Origin: Candidatus Palauibacter rhopaloidicola
GTDB lineage: Bacteria > Gemmatimonadota > Gemmatimonadetes > Palauibacterales > Palauibacteraceae
Assembly: GCA_026914155.1 (NCBI GenBank)
Contig: JAPPGH010000026.1
Location: forward strand, 34,317 to 98,316
Direction of reading: 5' to 3'
DNA length: 64,000 nt
Positions within the stretch are counted from its first letter, which is position 1, and every line of letters begins with the position of its first letter. A program made the translations under genes and the position numbers. Under the pieces are notes generated by a model that saw nothing but the letters and a program-made list of their open reading frames with translations, was not told the origin of the DNA and did not search any database. This document shows, piece by piece, positions 8,757-16,779 of this stretch.

Positions 8757-10223
8757 TTACCCTCCGCCCAGGGGGACGAGCAGGCGATAGACATCGTCCG
8801 CGAGGAAGAAGAGGACGATGCAGCCGACCGCCGTAAACGAGAGCGCCGCGACGCAGAACGCCGGCGCCTCGTTGAAGCGCGGCGGGTCCGATCCATCAGC
8901 GGGCTTCGAGAAGAACGCCCGGATGGGGATCGGGACGAGGTACGCGATGTTCAGCAGCGAACTGACCATGAGGATCGCGACAAAGACGATCTGCCCGGCG
9001 TCGAGCGCCCCGAGCGCGAGATACCACTTGCTCCAGCTCCCGCCGAGGGGCGGGACGCCGATGACGCTGAGTGCCCCGATGAGAAATGCCGCCATCGTGA
9101 TCGGCATGGCGCGGCCCAGCCCGCGCATGTCGCTGATCTCCGTCTTGTGCGCCGCGACGTAGATCGCGCCGGCGCAGAAGAAGAGGGTGATCTTGCCGAA
9201 GGCGTGCATGAGGATGTGCATGCTGCCGCCGACCACGCCCCAGGCGTTCGCGAGCGCCGCCCCGAGGACGATGTAGGAGAGCTGGCTCACCGTGGAGTAG
9301 GCGAGCCGCCGCTTGAGGTTGTCCTGCGCCATGGCGACGAGCGAACCCGCGATGACCGTGAAGCCGGCGGCGTACATGAGCCAGACGCTGATCCCCGTCG
9401 CGCTCAGCAGATCGAGGCCGAAGATGTAGATGACGACCTTCATGATCGTGAACACGCCGGCCTTCACGACCGCGACCGCGTGCAGGAGCGCGCTCACCGG
9501 CGTGGGCGCGACCATGGCCGCGGGAAGCCAGCGGTGGACCGGCATGAGGGCGGCCTTCCCGGTCCCGAACACGAAGAGCGCGAGCAGGACGAGGAGGACG
9601 CCATCGCTCGCCCGGCCGGCCAGGATCCCCCCCACGCGGAAGTCCAGCGTACCCGCGAGGACCCAGGTCCACGCCACCGCGAGGAGGAGAAACGCGACGG
9701 ACGTGCTGACGAGGATGCCCAGATAGGTGCGGGCGCCCTTCATCGCCTTCGGCGTTCCGTGGTGCGAGACGAGCGGGTAGGTCGAGAGCGTCAGCACCTC
9801 GTAGAAGAGGAACAGCGTGAGCAGGTTGCCCGCCAGCGCCACGCCCATGGCCGCGCAGATGGAGACCGCGAAACAGACGTAGAACCGCGTCTGGTGCGCT
9901 TCCGCGTGGCCCCGCATGTAACCGATCGAGTACAGCGACGTGACGATCCAGAGCCCGGAGGCCACCAGGGCGAAGAGCATGCCGAGGGGCTCCAGGCGGA
10001 GCACGAGAGAAAGGCCGCCCGGGAGCAGCTGCACCATCAGCACCTCGGGGGTCGCACCGGCGAGGACGTGCGGCAGCAGCGACGAGACGAACCAGAAGAG
10101 CGCCACGCCGGTGGCGAGCGTGACGGCTTCGCGGACGTTGGGCCACCGGCCGAGCAGCGCGATGAGCACGGCGCCGGCGAGCGGAATCGCCAGCGCCCAG
10201 TACAGCGGGACCATGCCGCTCAC
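8757..10223 (-). CDS. Mrp-type cation/proton antiporter, MnhD/NuoN-like subunit (second copy)
   Basis: This polytopic protein of about 488 residues belongs to the proton-conducting membrane transporter family. Landmarks are LTLFLFYEVLTLSTYPLVSH (helix 5 Glu), GTGKAALMPVHRWLPAAMVAPTPVSALLHA (helix 7 Lys and the PTPVSALLHA signature of NuoL/MrpA-type subunits) and AQDNLKRRLAYSTVSQLSYI. The PTPVSALLHA string makes it the most MrpA/NuoL-like of the three. The GTG at 10223 overlaps the preceding stop as GTGA; an ATG at 10214 is the alternative. Confidence 0.85.
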   Translation of the reverse strand: MSGMVPLYWALAIPLAGAVLIALLGRWPNVREAVTLATGVALFWFVSSLLPHVLAGATPEVLMVQLLPGGLSLVLRLEPLGMLFALVASGLWIVTSLYSIGYMRGHAEAHQTRFYVCFAVSICAAMGVALAGNLLTLFLFYEVLTLSTYPLVSHHGTPKAMKGARTYLGILVSTSVAFLLLAVAWTWVLAGTLDFRVGGILAGRASDGVLLVLLALFVFGTGKAALMPVHRWLPAAMVAPTPVSALLHAVAVVKAGVFTIMKVVIYIFGLDLLSATGISVWLMYAAGFTVIAGSLVAMAQDNLKRRLAYSTVSQLSYIVLGAALANAWGVVGGSMHILMHAFGKITLFFCAGAIYVAAHKTEISDMRGLGRAMPITMAAFLIGALSVIGVPPLGGSWSKWYLALGALDAGQIVFVAILMVSSLLNIAYLVPIPIRAFFSKPADGSDPPRFNEAPAFCVAALSFTAVGCIVLFFLADDVYRLLVPLGGG

Positions 10224-11710
10224 CGGAGCCCTCCGAGCACGGCCTCGGCCGCCTGCTCCGCCACGCCCGCCGAGTACGCCGTGTAGATGCCGAAGAAGAC
10301 CGTCGCCCCGAGGAGCACCCAGGTCGGGATCAGCATCGAGAGCGGCGCCTCGCGCGCCTCGCGAGCCCGCGCGCTCGGTTCGTGGAAGAAGGCGGTTTCG
10401 ACCACGCGCCACACGTAGACGAGGGCCAGCAGCGAACTGAGGAGCAGCAGGATCGCGACGAGCACGCTACCCTGCTCCAGCGCCGCCTCGATCAGGTACC
10501 ACTTGCTGATGAAGCCGGCCGTCGCCGGCACTCCGATGAGGCCGAGACCTCCGAGGGCCCACGCCGCCATCGTCCACGGCATCGCGCGCCCGATCCCCGC
10601 CATGTCATCGAGGTCGACCGAGTGCAGTTGCAGCATGATGCACCCCATCGCCATGAAGAGCCCGCCCTTGATGAGCGCGTGGTTGAACAGGTGAACGATG
10701 CCGCCCGTGAGCCCCGTCGCGGTCGCGAAACTGATGCCGAGCACCATGTAGCCGATCTGCGCCACCGAGGAGTAGGCGAGCATGCGTTTCACGTTGCGCT
10801 GGAAGATCGCCGCCGTGGAGGCGACGAAGATCCCGGCCAGGGCCAGCGGCATGAGCGCGCGCCCGAGCCCGAGCTGCTCGAAGGAAAACTCGAGGCCGAA
10901 CACGCTGAACATGAAGCGCAGCAGGATGTAGACGGAGACTTTCGTGGCCGTGGCCGCGATGAAGGCGCTCACGACCGAAGGCGCGTACGCGTAGGCGTTC
11001 GGGAGCCAGACGTGGAGCGGGAAGAGCGCCATCTTGAGCGCGATCCCGACGGTGAGGAAACCGAAGGCGACGAGCGCGGTCCGCATGCCCTCGACGGCGG
11101 GAAGCCGTGCCGCCATGTCCGCCATGTTCAGCGTACCGGTCATCTGGTACATGAGACCGATGCCGATGAGGATGAACGTGGCCCCGATCGTGCCCATCAC
11201 GAGGTACTGGAACGCCGCGGGCAGCGCCTGCCGGCGGCCCCCGAGCGCGATGAGCGCGTAGGACGAGAGCGCCGAGACCTCGAGGAAGACGAAGACGTTG
11301 AACAGGTCCCCGGTGATCGCGATGCCGAGCAGTCCCGTGAGGCAGAGGAGATAGAGGGTGCAGAAGAGATAGTGCCGGCTGGCCGGAATCTCGTCGGTCA
11401 GGCTGCGCGGCGCGTAGGTCAGAACGAGCGCGGCGATCCCGGACACGAAGAGGAGGACGAAGGCGGCCAGCGCGTCGACCCTGTACTCGATTCCCCACGG
11501 CGCCGCCCAGCCCCCGAGTGCGTAGCTGATGACGCCCGCCTCCAGCACGTCGCCCAGGAGGAAGACGGAGACCAGGAAGGTGAGCCAGCACACGCCCGTC
11601 GCGAACGGGAGCACCAGCGAGCGCCGCCGCAGGATGATGCAGAGGGGCGCCGCGAGCAGCGGGATGACGACCTGCAGGACCGGCAACTGGGCCTGGATCG
11701 CCTCCATCAT
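10220..11710 (-). CDS. mnhD: Na+/H+ antiporter subunit D (first MnhD/MrpD-like copy)
   Basis: The 496-residue membrane subunit follows mnhC directly, the normal MrpC-MrpD order. Signatures are LFNVFVFLEVSALSSYALIALGG (helix 5 Glu), IALKMALFPLHVWLPNAYAYAP (helix 7 Lys) and FQRNVKRMLAYSSVAQIGYM. These are the usual MrpD/NuoN motifs for proton or sodium translocation. Its start overlaps the mnhC stop and its stop overlaps the second D-like copy (GTGA). The assignment as the true MrpD rests on position and motif fit. Confidence 0.9.
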   Translation of the reverse strand: MMEAIQAQLPVLQVVIPLLAAPLCIILRRRSLVLPFATGVCWLTFLVSVFLLGDVLEAGVISYALGGWAAPWGIEYRVDALAAFVLLFVSGIAALVLTYAPRSLTDEIPASRHYLFCTLYLLCLTGLLGIAITGDLFNVFVFLEVSALSSYALIALGGRRQALPAAFQYLVMGTIGATFILIGIGLMYQMTGTLNMADMAARLPAVEGMRTALVAFGFLTVGIALKMALFPLHVWLPNAYAYAPSVVSAFIAATATKVSVYILLRFMFSVFGLEFSFEQLGLGRALMPLALAGIFVASTAAIFQRNVKRMLAYSSVAQIGYMVLGISFATATGLTGGIVHLFNHALIKGGLFMAMGCIMLQLHSVDLDDMAGIGRAMPWTMAAWALGGLGLIGVPATAGFISKWYLIEAALEQGSVLVAILLLLSSLLALVYVWRVVETAFFHEPSARAREAREAPLSMLIPTWVLLGATVFFGIYTAYSAGVAEQAAEAVLGGLR

Positions 11711-12078
11711 CGGGCCTCGTCGTGCGCCTGGATCTCATCCTCCTCGATCGTCTCGTACGCCTCGCGGATGCGGACGACGAGCGACAGCGCGACGGAGGTC
11801 GTCGCGACGCCCACGACGATCGCCGTCAGGATGAGGACGCTGGGCAGCGGGTTGCTGTAGACCTCCAACCCCTCGGCCACGATGGGCGCCGAACCCCCGC
11901 TCACCTTCCCCACCGTGATGTAGAAGAGGAAGACCGAGGTCTGGAAGATGTTGAGCCCGATGACCTTCTTGATGAGGTTCCCGCGCGAGATGACGATGTA
12001 GAACCCCGTCATCATCAGGAAGATGACGACCCAGTAGTTGTAGAGGCCAAGGACGGAGTCGACGAGGGTCTCGGTCAT
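11707..12078 (-). CDS. mnhC: Na+/H+ antiporter subunit C (NuoK-like)
   Basis: The 123-residue, three-helix NuoK/MrpC-type subunit contains GFYIVISRGNLIKKVIGLNI and the following NPLPSVLILTAIVVGVATTSVALSL, which carries the buried region conserved in NuoK and MrpC. Length is typical (110-125). ATGA overlap with mnhB upstream and a 4-nt overlap with mnhD downstream. It works with MrpD in the membrane arm of the antiporter. Confidence 0.92.
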   Translation of the reverse strand: MTETLVDSVLGLYNYWVVIFLMMTGFYIVISRGNLIKKVIGLNIFQTSVFLFYITVGKVSGGSAPIVAEGLEVYSNPLPSVLILTAIVVGVATTSVALSLVVRIREAYETIEEDEIQAHDEAR

Positions 12079-12497
12079 GCGCGCCCTCGCCCCGCGAAGG
12101 TCGAATAGACCGCGATCATCACCGCGGCCACCGTCATCCCGACGCCGAGTTCGACGACGAGGATTCCGTAGTGCTGCCCCGCCGCCGGGTCCGCGGCGTA
12201 GAGGAAGTCGTAGTCGAGGAAGTTCCCGCCCAGGAGCATCGTCGCGACCCCGGTGCCCGCGTAGACGAGCACGCCGGTCGCGATGACGAGTTCGATCATG
12301 CGGGCCGGGGCCACGCGGCGCACCGCGGTGAGCCCGAAGATGAGCCCGTACAGCACGAAACCGGCCGCGAAGATCACGCCCGCCTGGAAGCCGCCGCCGG
12401 GCCCGTAGTCGCCGTGGAACTGCACGTAGAGGGCGAAGAGGAGGACGTACGGCAGCAGGAGTTTGCTGACGACGCGCAGAATCGTGTGGTCGGTCAT
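12075..12497 (-). CDS. mnhB: Na+/H+ antiporter subunit B
   Basis: The 140-residue protein matches the MnhB/MrpB family. It opens with ILRVVSKLLLPYVLLFALYVQFHGDYGPGGGFQAG, of which HGDYGPGGGFQAG is the family hallmark, and has four helices. The ATG at 12497 overlaps the preceding stop as ATGA. It is a membrane subunit of the Mrp-like complex. Confidence 0.92.
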   Translation of the reverse strand: MTDHTILRVVSKLLLPYVLLFALYVQFHGDYGPGGGFQAGVIFAAGFVLYGLIFGLTAVRRVAPARMIELVIATGVLVYAGTGVATMLLGGNFLDYDFLYAADPAAGQHYGILVVELGVGMTVAAVMIAVYSTFAGRGRA

Positions 12498-12994
12498 CCC
12501 GCGTCCTCCCCTCCCCCGCCCGTGGGCCGGCGTTTGCGGCTCCCCCGCAGGAGCACCAGCACGGCGATGCCGGCCGTGAAGATCACGACCGTCTCGCCGA
12601 GCGTGTCGTAGCCCCGGTAGCTGGCCAGCACCGCCGTGACCACGTTCGGCACGTGGATGTCGTGCTCCGTGCGCTCGACGTACGACGGGTGCGGGTAGTT
12701 GCTGGCCGGAGCCTCGGGATCGCCGAAGTGCGGCATGTCCAGCGTCCCGTAGATCAGCGCCGCCCCGGTGACGGCGACGATGAGGAGGGGCAGCGCGGGC
12801 CGCCGAGCCGGGGTCTTCGCCTTGCGCGTGGTCAGCGCGAGCGTGGCCAGCGCGAGGATGGTCGAGATCCCGGCGCCGACCGAGGCCTCCGTGAAGGCGA
12901 CGTCGGGGGCGTCGAGCAGGAGCATCCAGGAGGCGCCGAGGAAGCTGTAGATCCCCATCAGCATCACGGCGGCGAACAGGCCGCGCATGCGCAC
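12494..12994 (-). CDS. MrpA C-terminal-like antiporter subunit (MbhD/MbhE type, DUF4040)
   Basis: This protein of at least 166 residues corresponds to the C-terminal part of MrpA or to MbhD plus MbhE. It has DAPDVAFTEASVGAGISTIL (DUF4040/MbhD signature) and VVTAVLASYRGYDTLGETVVI (MbhE signature). The GTG at 12994 is the first conventional start, but it would remove most of helix 1. In-frame upstream codons encode IEVQIVTALLLTLLCATAVAVV, a good helix, back to a stop after 13072. No ATG, GTG or TTG occurs there. An ATC at 13070-13072 has GGAGG 7 nt upstream, so the true gene probably extends to about 13072. Confidence 0.8.
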   Translation of the reverse strand: MRMRGLFAAVMLMGIYSFLGASWMLLLDAPDVAFTEASVGAGISTILALATLALTTRKAKTPARRPALPLLIVAVTGAALIYGTLDMPHFGDPEAPASNYPHPSYVERTEHDIHVPNVVTAVLASYRGYDTLGETVVIFTAGIAVLVLLRGSRKRRPTGGGGEDAG

Positions 12995-13059
12995 GACGGC
13001 GACCGCCGTCGCGCACAGAAGCGTGAGGAGGAGCGCCGTGACGATCTGGACCTCGATGG

Positions 13060-13386
13060 CTACGAACCCGATGTGGCCTCCTCCGTCTCATCGACGTGCG
13101 GCCGGAGCCCGGTCTCGAGCGCCGCGTTGGCGAGGGCGTGGGTGGCCGTGGGGCTCGTGGTCCAGAGCAGGACGAGGATCGCGAGGAGCTTCACCGCCAC
13201 GATCCAGTGGGGCGAGAGGAACATGAGCCCGGTCAGAATCAAGCCCGCCCCGAGCGTGTCCGTGATCCCCGCCCCGTGGATGCGGCAGAAGAAGTCGGGC
13301 AGGCGGACGATGCCGATCCCGCCGATGACCGCGAAGATCGCGCCGGCGATCACGAGTACCGAACTCACGATCTCGAGCGCCATCAC
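13060..13386 (-). CDS. mnhG: Na+/H+ antiporter subunit G
   Basis: The 108-residue three-helix protein contains GIGIVRLPDFFCRIHGAGITDTLGAGLIL, where the R-x-PD-x-x-x-R-x-H pattern identifies MnhG/MrpG, and a following LLWTTSPTATHALANAA. The start is GTG overlapping the mnhF stop (GTGA), directly followed by an ATG at the second codon. Its C-terminus overlaps the likely true start region of the next subunit. Confidence 0.92.
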   Translation of the reverse strand: MMALEIVSSVLVIAGAIFAVIGGIGIVRLPDFFCRIHGAGITDTLGAGLILTGLMFLSPHWIVAVKLLAILVLLWTTSPTATHALANAALETGLRPHVDETEEATSGS

Positions 13387-13661
13387 GTTCTCTCGCGGTC
13401 CGGGTCGGCGAAGTTCCCGTACTTGGAGAACCTCAGGACGGCGATGACGCCGATGAAGTTGATGAGGGCGTACACGAGTCCGAGATCGAGGAAGTCGGGC
13501 CGGTCCGTCACGAACCCGATCACGGCGATCAGGAGGACCGTCTTCGTGCCGAACATGTTCAGCGCGAGAATCCGGTCGAAGACGGTCGGCCCCTTCCCCG
13601 CCCGCACGAGCGCGAGCGCCATCGTGACAATGATCGCGGCGACGACGGCGGCGAGGATCAT
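13383..13661 (-). CDS. mnhF: Na+/H+ antiporter subunit F
   Basis: The 92-residue three-helix MnhF/MrpF protein has the characteristic RAGKGPTVFDRILALNMFGTK after helix 1 and FLDLGLVYALINFIGVIAVLRF at the end. Family length is normal. Its ATG overlaps the mnhE stop as ATGA and its stop overlaps mnhG, in the standard E-F-G order. Confidence 0.92.
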   Translation of the reverse strand: MILAAVVAAIIVTMALALVRAGKGPTVFDRILALNMFGTKTVLLIAVIGFVTDRPDFLDLGLVYALINFIGVIAVLRFSKYGNFADPDRERT

Positions 13662-14137
13662 CCGCGCCCCTCGACGCGGGCGACCCGCCGGTCCATCTCG
13701 CCCGAGAGGACGCCCTCGGCCGCCTCCTCCGTGAGGGCGTGGACCGTGATGTGGTCGCCCTCCGTGTCGATCGTCACCGTACCGGGCGTGAGCGTGATGG
13801 AGTTGGCGTAGATGACGCGGCCGACATCCGTGCGCTGCCCCGCCCGCACGCGGATCACGCGGGGACGGATCGGCAGACCCGGCCTCAGGATGCGCCGGGC
13901 GACATCGACGTTCGCCTTCACGATCTCGACGACGAGCCACGGCAGGTAGCGGACGAGCCCCGCCGGGAGCTGGATCGGCATGCCCTCGTCATCGACGATC
14001 CGCATGCGGAGGGAGATGAATACGACGAACGCCACCGAGGCCGCGCCGAGGCCCAGGAGCAACGGTTTGTCGAAGTACCCCGACAACAGGAGCCAGACGG
14101 CCGCCAGGATGGCGACGAGACCGGCGGTGTACGTCAC
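13658..14137 (-). CDS. mnhE: Na+/H+ antiporter subunit E
   Basis: The 159-residue MnhE/MrpE protein has two N-terminal helices, then WLVVEIVKANVDVARRIL and ANSITLTPGTVTIDTEGDHITVHAL, a very typical MnhE signature. It starts with a GTG and is the first gene of the 13-kb minus-strand run ending at hemC, so the operon promoter is expected in the 162-bp gap up to 14300; I could not pick a convincing one. Confidence 0.92.
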   Translation of the reverse strand: MTYTAGLVAILAAVWLLLSGYFDKPLLLGLGAASVAFVVFISLRMRIVDDEGMPIQLPAGLVRYLPWLVVEIVKANVDVARRILRPGLPIRPRVIRVRAGQRTDVGRVIYANSITLTPGTVTIDTEGDHITVHALTEEAAEGVLSGEMDRRVARVEGRG

Positions 14138-14299
14138 AGGTTCGGCGTGGCGGGTCGAGCGGCTAGCGGCATGTCGGCGCCCGGACGTTGAGTGAGAGTT
14201 ATCGGCCCGTGTGAACGATCGACCACAGAATGGCGAACCGATCGCGCGGGCGCGAGGGGCTCCCGCACGATCCGTCGCGGCGGTCGACGGACGGTCAGC

Positions 14300-14824
14300 C
14301 TACCACTGCGATTGCGCTCCGTCGACGATCTGCTGGACGAGGTTCTCGAGCGCGACGATCAGGGCCTGGTCTTCGGTTTCCGCTCCGGGTTCGTACTCCC
14401 CGGTCCCGGTCAGGCTCTGATTCCCCCAGATGATGAGGTTCTCGGCCACATCCAGGATCTCCACGGAGACGCTGACGGTCACGCGGCGCTGGAAGACGTC
14501 CGCGCCGACTCCCCCGACGGCGTCGAAGTTGACCGCCTCATCGGCGTAGCGCCGGATCTGCGCCGTGATGACCGCATCGGCTTCCTCCTCGGACGCGAGC
14601 CGCAGCCCCAGCCGCTGGCGCGCCGCCGTGAGGAGTTCGTCCATCAGCGACTCCGCGATGCCGAACTGCGTGCTCTCGTTTTCGATCGGGGCGACCCACA
14701 CGGTGCGCATGTGGCTGGGCAGCCCGCCGCCGCCGGAGAAGCCGTAGCACCCCGCCAGCACGGCGAGCATCGCGATCGCGGCCATCGCTCCGGCGCGGAA
14801 TCGGCAGGACATAGTCTTCCTCAT
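14300..14824 (-). CDS. lptE: LPS assembly lipoprotein LptE
   Basis: LptE is the outer-membrane lipoprotein that plugs LptD during LPS export. The 174-residue protein has a lipoprotein signal peptide with lipobox LAVLAGC (Cys about residue 26). The LptE-like core is YGFSGGGGLPSHMRTVWVAPIENEST, followed by regions ending ALENLVQQIVDGAQSQW, typical of the divergent LptE family in non-proteobacteria. It is preceded by the damaged lipoprotein gene and the YbgC-type thioesterase on the same strand. Confidence 0.8.
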   Translation of the reverse strand: MRKTMSCRFRAGAMAAIAMLAVLAGCYGFSGGGGLPSHMRTVWVAPIENESTQFGIAESLMDELLTAARQRLGLRLASEEEADAVITAQIRRYADEAVNFDAVGGVGADVFQRRVTVSVSVEILDVAENLIIWGNQSLTGTGEYEPGAETEDQALIVALENLVQQIVDGAQSQW

Positions 14825-15485
14825 CGTATGGCTGTGATTGAGCCGTCGCGCTCACCAACTCCCACAGTACCCCGGTCGAGTCCACGATGTCCCGATACCG
14901 GGCTTCCCGGGGCCAGCGTCGGTCGCCCCCCCACTCGAGTTCGATCCAACGCTCGCGGCGCCCGGCCCGCCGCTCCTCGAGGCGGGTGAGCCGTCCCTCG
15001 CCAAGATAGTAGCTTCGCGTCGCGCCTCCTTCGACCGCAAACTCGAGGACGCGGGAGCCGGGGATCTCGTAACCGCCGGCGGGAGGCGTGTCTCCGGGCC
15101 GGAACACGCCCGCCATGGCGTACAGGAAGACGGTCGGGGGCAGTTCGACGCCTTCGAGGTCGCCCGACGTGGCCAGAACCCCGTCGACGAGCGTGGCCTG
15201 AAGGCTTCCCTCCCCCGTCGAGAAGAGGTCGAGCCGAAAGCGGTCGGGAGGATTGACCCGGGCCGCGCCGTCGCCGCGGAAGTTCCCGCTCTCGCCGGCG
15301 TATTACCACCTGAAGACGACGTGCATCGCCTGCTCCGTGCCCGAGGTCGCGCGCGCCCGCCGCGCGACCTCTTCCGCATCGGGCATCGGGGCCCCGCGCT
15401 CGAAACCGCCACCGCACGCGGCGAGGGGCAGGAGCAGGATGGGGAGGAGCAGCCGCAGGACGCGGCGCGCCGGCGCATGGCTCAT
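14821..15485 (-). pseudogene. LolB/DUF4292-like outer-membrane lipoprotein, interrupted by an in-frame TAA
   Basis: The frame starts with an ATG overlapping the thioesterase stop (ATGA), has a signal peptide with lipobox LLPLAAC, and reads AEEVARRARATSG...HVVFRW. A TAA stop then falls at 15303-15305. Directly after it the same frame continues as clear protein: YAGESGNFRGDGAARVNPPDRFRLDLFSTGEG... through GGYEIPGSRVLEFAVEGG and WIELEWGGDRRWPREARYRDIVDS, which has the LolB/DUF4292 look. A GAA or GAG to TAA change (one base) would explain it. The C-terminal end is also abnormal: this frame finds no stop until 14538, deep inside lptE, whereas an ATGA-type stop for lptE exists only in another frame. 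Real pseudogene or sequence error cannot be separated here; the end coordinate is approximate. Confidence 0.75.
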
Positions 15486-15925
15486 GTGGCGGCCGGTGGG
15501 GCCGTGACGGCCGGAAGGGTCTCCAGTTGCCGCTTCACGGCCGCCGGAAACCGGTGCGGACGACCCCGCGCATCGGTACACACGAGGGCGGTGCGGGCGC
15601 GGGCGAGCGTCGCGTCGTCGGAGGCGCGCGCGATCCGGTAGGCGAACACGACCTCGCGGCTCCGGACGCGTTCCACGCGGGTGTGAATCCGGATGAGCTC
15701 GTCGTACTCGACCGGGATCCGGTACTCGACTTCGACCCGGGATACCGGGAGCCAGAGGCCTCCGCGCTCGAGTTCCGCGTACGACACGCCGCGCTCGCGC
15801 ATGAGCGTCGTGCGCCCGAGTTCGCACCACACGAGGTAGTGGCGGTGGTGCGCACGTCCCATCTGGTCGGTCTCCGCATACCGTACCCGTACTTCCGTCG
15901 TTCCGACGCCGTTCGCGGCTTCCAT
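15482..15925 (-). CDS. YbgC/FadM-family acyl-CoA thioesterase
   Basis: The 147-residue hotdog protein has the 4-hydroxybenzoyl-CoA thioesterase-type motif RVRYAETDQMGRAHHRHYLVWCE. The family consensus is YAETDQMGxxxHxxYxxW(F/L)E, with the Asp as the catalytic residue. It also has a downstream VEVEYRIPVEYDELIRIHT. It probably hydrolyses acyl-CoA or acyl-ACP. The ATG at 15925 is the only start giving a family-length N-terminus. It is coupled to the broken lipoprotein gene by ATGA. Confidence 0.85.
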   Translation of the reverse strand: MEAANGVGTTEVRVRYAETDQMGRAHHRHYLVWCELGRTTLMRERGVSYAELERGGLWLPVSRVEVEYRIPVEYDELIRIHTRVERVRSREVVFAYRIARASDDATLARARTALVCTDARGRPHRFPAAVKRQLETLPAVTAPPAAT

Positions 15926-16041
15926 GTCCGCAATATGCTCCCGCGACGCACCGGGTGTCGAACTTTCGCCGGTCACGCGTTCGCCGCGGCCCGCCGCCGA
16001 GGGTTTGACGGGCTGCGCCCGGCGCGCCGAGCTTCGGCCCC

Positions 16042-16779
16042 ATGCCCGAACGCACCGTCGTCGTGTCCGACATCCACCTCGGGGCCGTCGCCGAGGAGAA
16101 CGCGCGCGCATTCCTCGCCTTCCTCGAGGAGGCCGACCGCTGGGGCGACGAACTCCTCATCAACGGCGACCTGTTCGACTTCTGGTTCGAATACCGGCAG
16201 GTAATCCCGCGCGGCCAGCTCGACGTGCTCGCCCGCCTGCGGAGGCTCGTGGAGGGCGGCATGCCGGTCCTGTTCATGGGCGGAAATCACGACGCGTGGG
16301 GGGGGAGCTTCCTCCGCGACGAGGTCGGAGTCGAGATCCTCGAAGAACCGGCGCGCCGACGGATCGCGGGGCGGCGTGCGTGGATCGCGCACGGCGACGG
16401 ACTCGGCCCCGCGGACCGGGGGTACCGGATCCTGCGCCGGGCCGCCCGCAGCCCGGTGGGACGCGGACTCTTCCGGTGGGTCCACCCCGATCTCGGGCTC
16501 CCGCTCGCGCGGCTGGCCAGCGGGACGCGACGGACCCAGGCGGGAGGAGCCGGGAACGAATCGCCCCGGGCTTCGCTCCTCGCGCGGCACGCGGAGGAGG
16601 TGCTGGCCGCCCACGAAGATGTGGACCTCGTCGTGTTCGGACACTCGCACCGGCCGGAAGTCACCGAGCTTTCGCCGGGGAGGTTCTACCTCAACTCCGG
16701 GGACTGGCTCCATCACAACAGCTTCGCCGTCGTGACGCCGGACGAGATCCGCCTGGAGTCGTACCGGGGCCCCGGCTAG
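16042..16779 (+). CDS. lpxH: UDP-2,3-diacylglucosamine diphosphatase family protein (LpxH-like)
   Basis: This 245-residue calcineurin-like metallophosphoesterase has all metal motifs in order: VVSDIHLG near residue 8, INGDLFDFWFEY about 40, MGGNHDAWGG about 80, IAHGDGLGP about 118, and VFGHSHRPE about 197. GDLFDFWFE and the HGD-GHSH spacing fit LpxH, which cleaves UDP-diacylglucosamine to lipid X in lipid A synthesis, as expected beside lptE. Its stop overlaps that of the convergent DUF5683-like gene by 3 bp. Confidence 0.85.
   Translation: MPERTVVVSDIHLGAVAEENARAFLAFLEEADRWGDELLINGDLFDFWFEYRQVIPRGQLDVLARLRRLVEGGMPVLFMGGNHDAWGGSFLRDEVGVEILEEPARRRIAGRRAWIAHGDGLGPADRGYRILRRAARSPVGRGLFRWVHPDLGLPLARLASGTRRTQAGGAGNESPRASLLARHAEEVLAAHEDVDLVVFGHSHRPEVTELSPGRFYLNSGDWLHHNSFAVVTPDEIRLESYRGPG

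Noticed and set aside
15303..15305. The in-frame stop as a selenocysteine codon
   Set aside because: The codon is TAA, not TGA, so it cannot be read by tRNA-Sec even though the Sec system is present.
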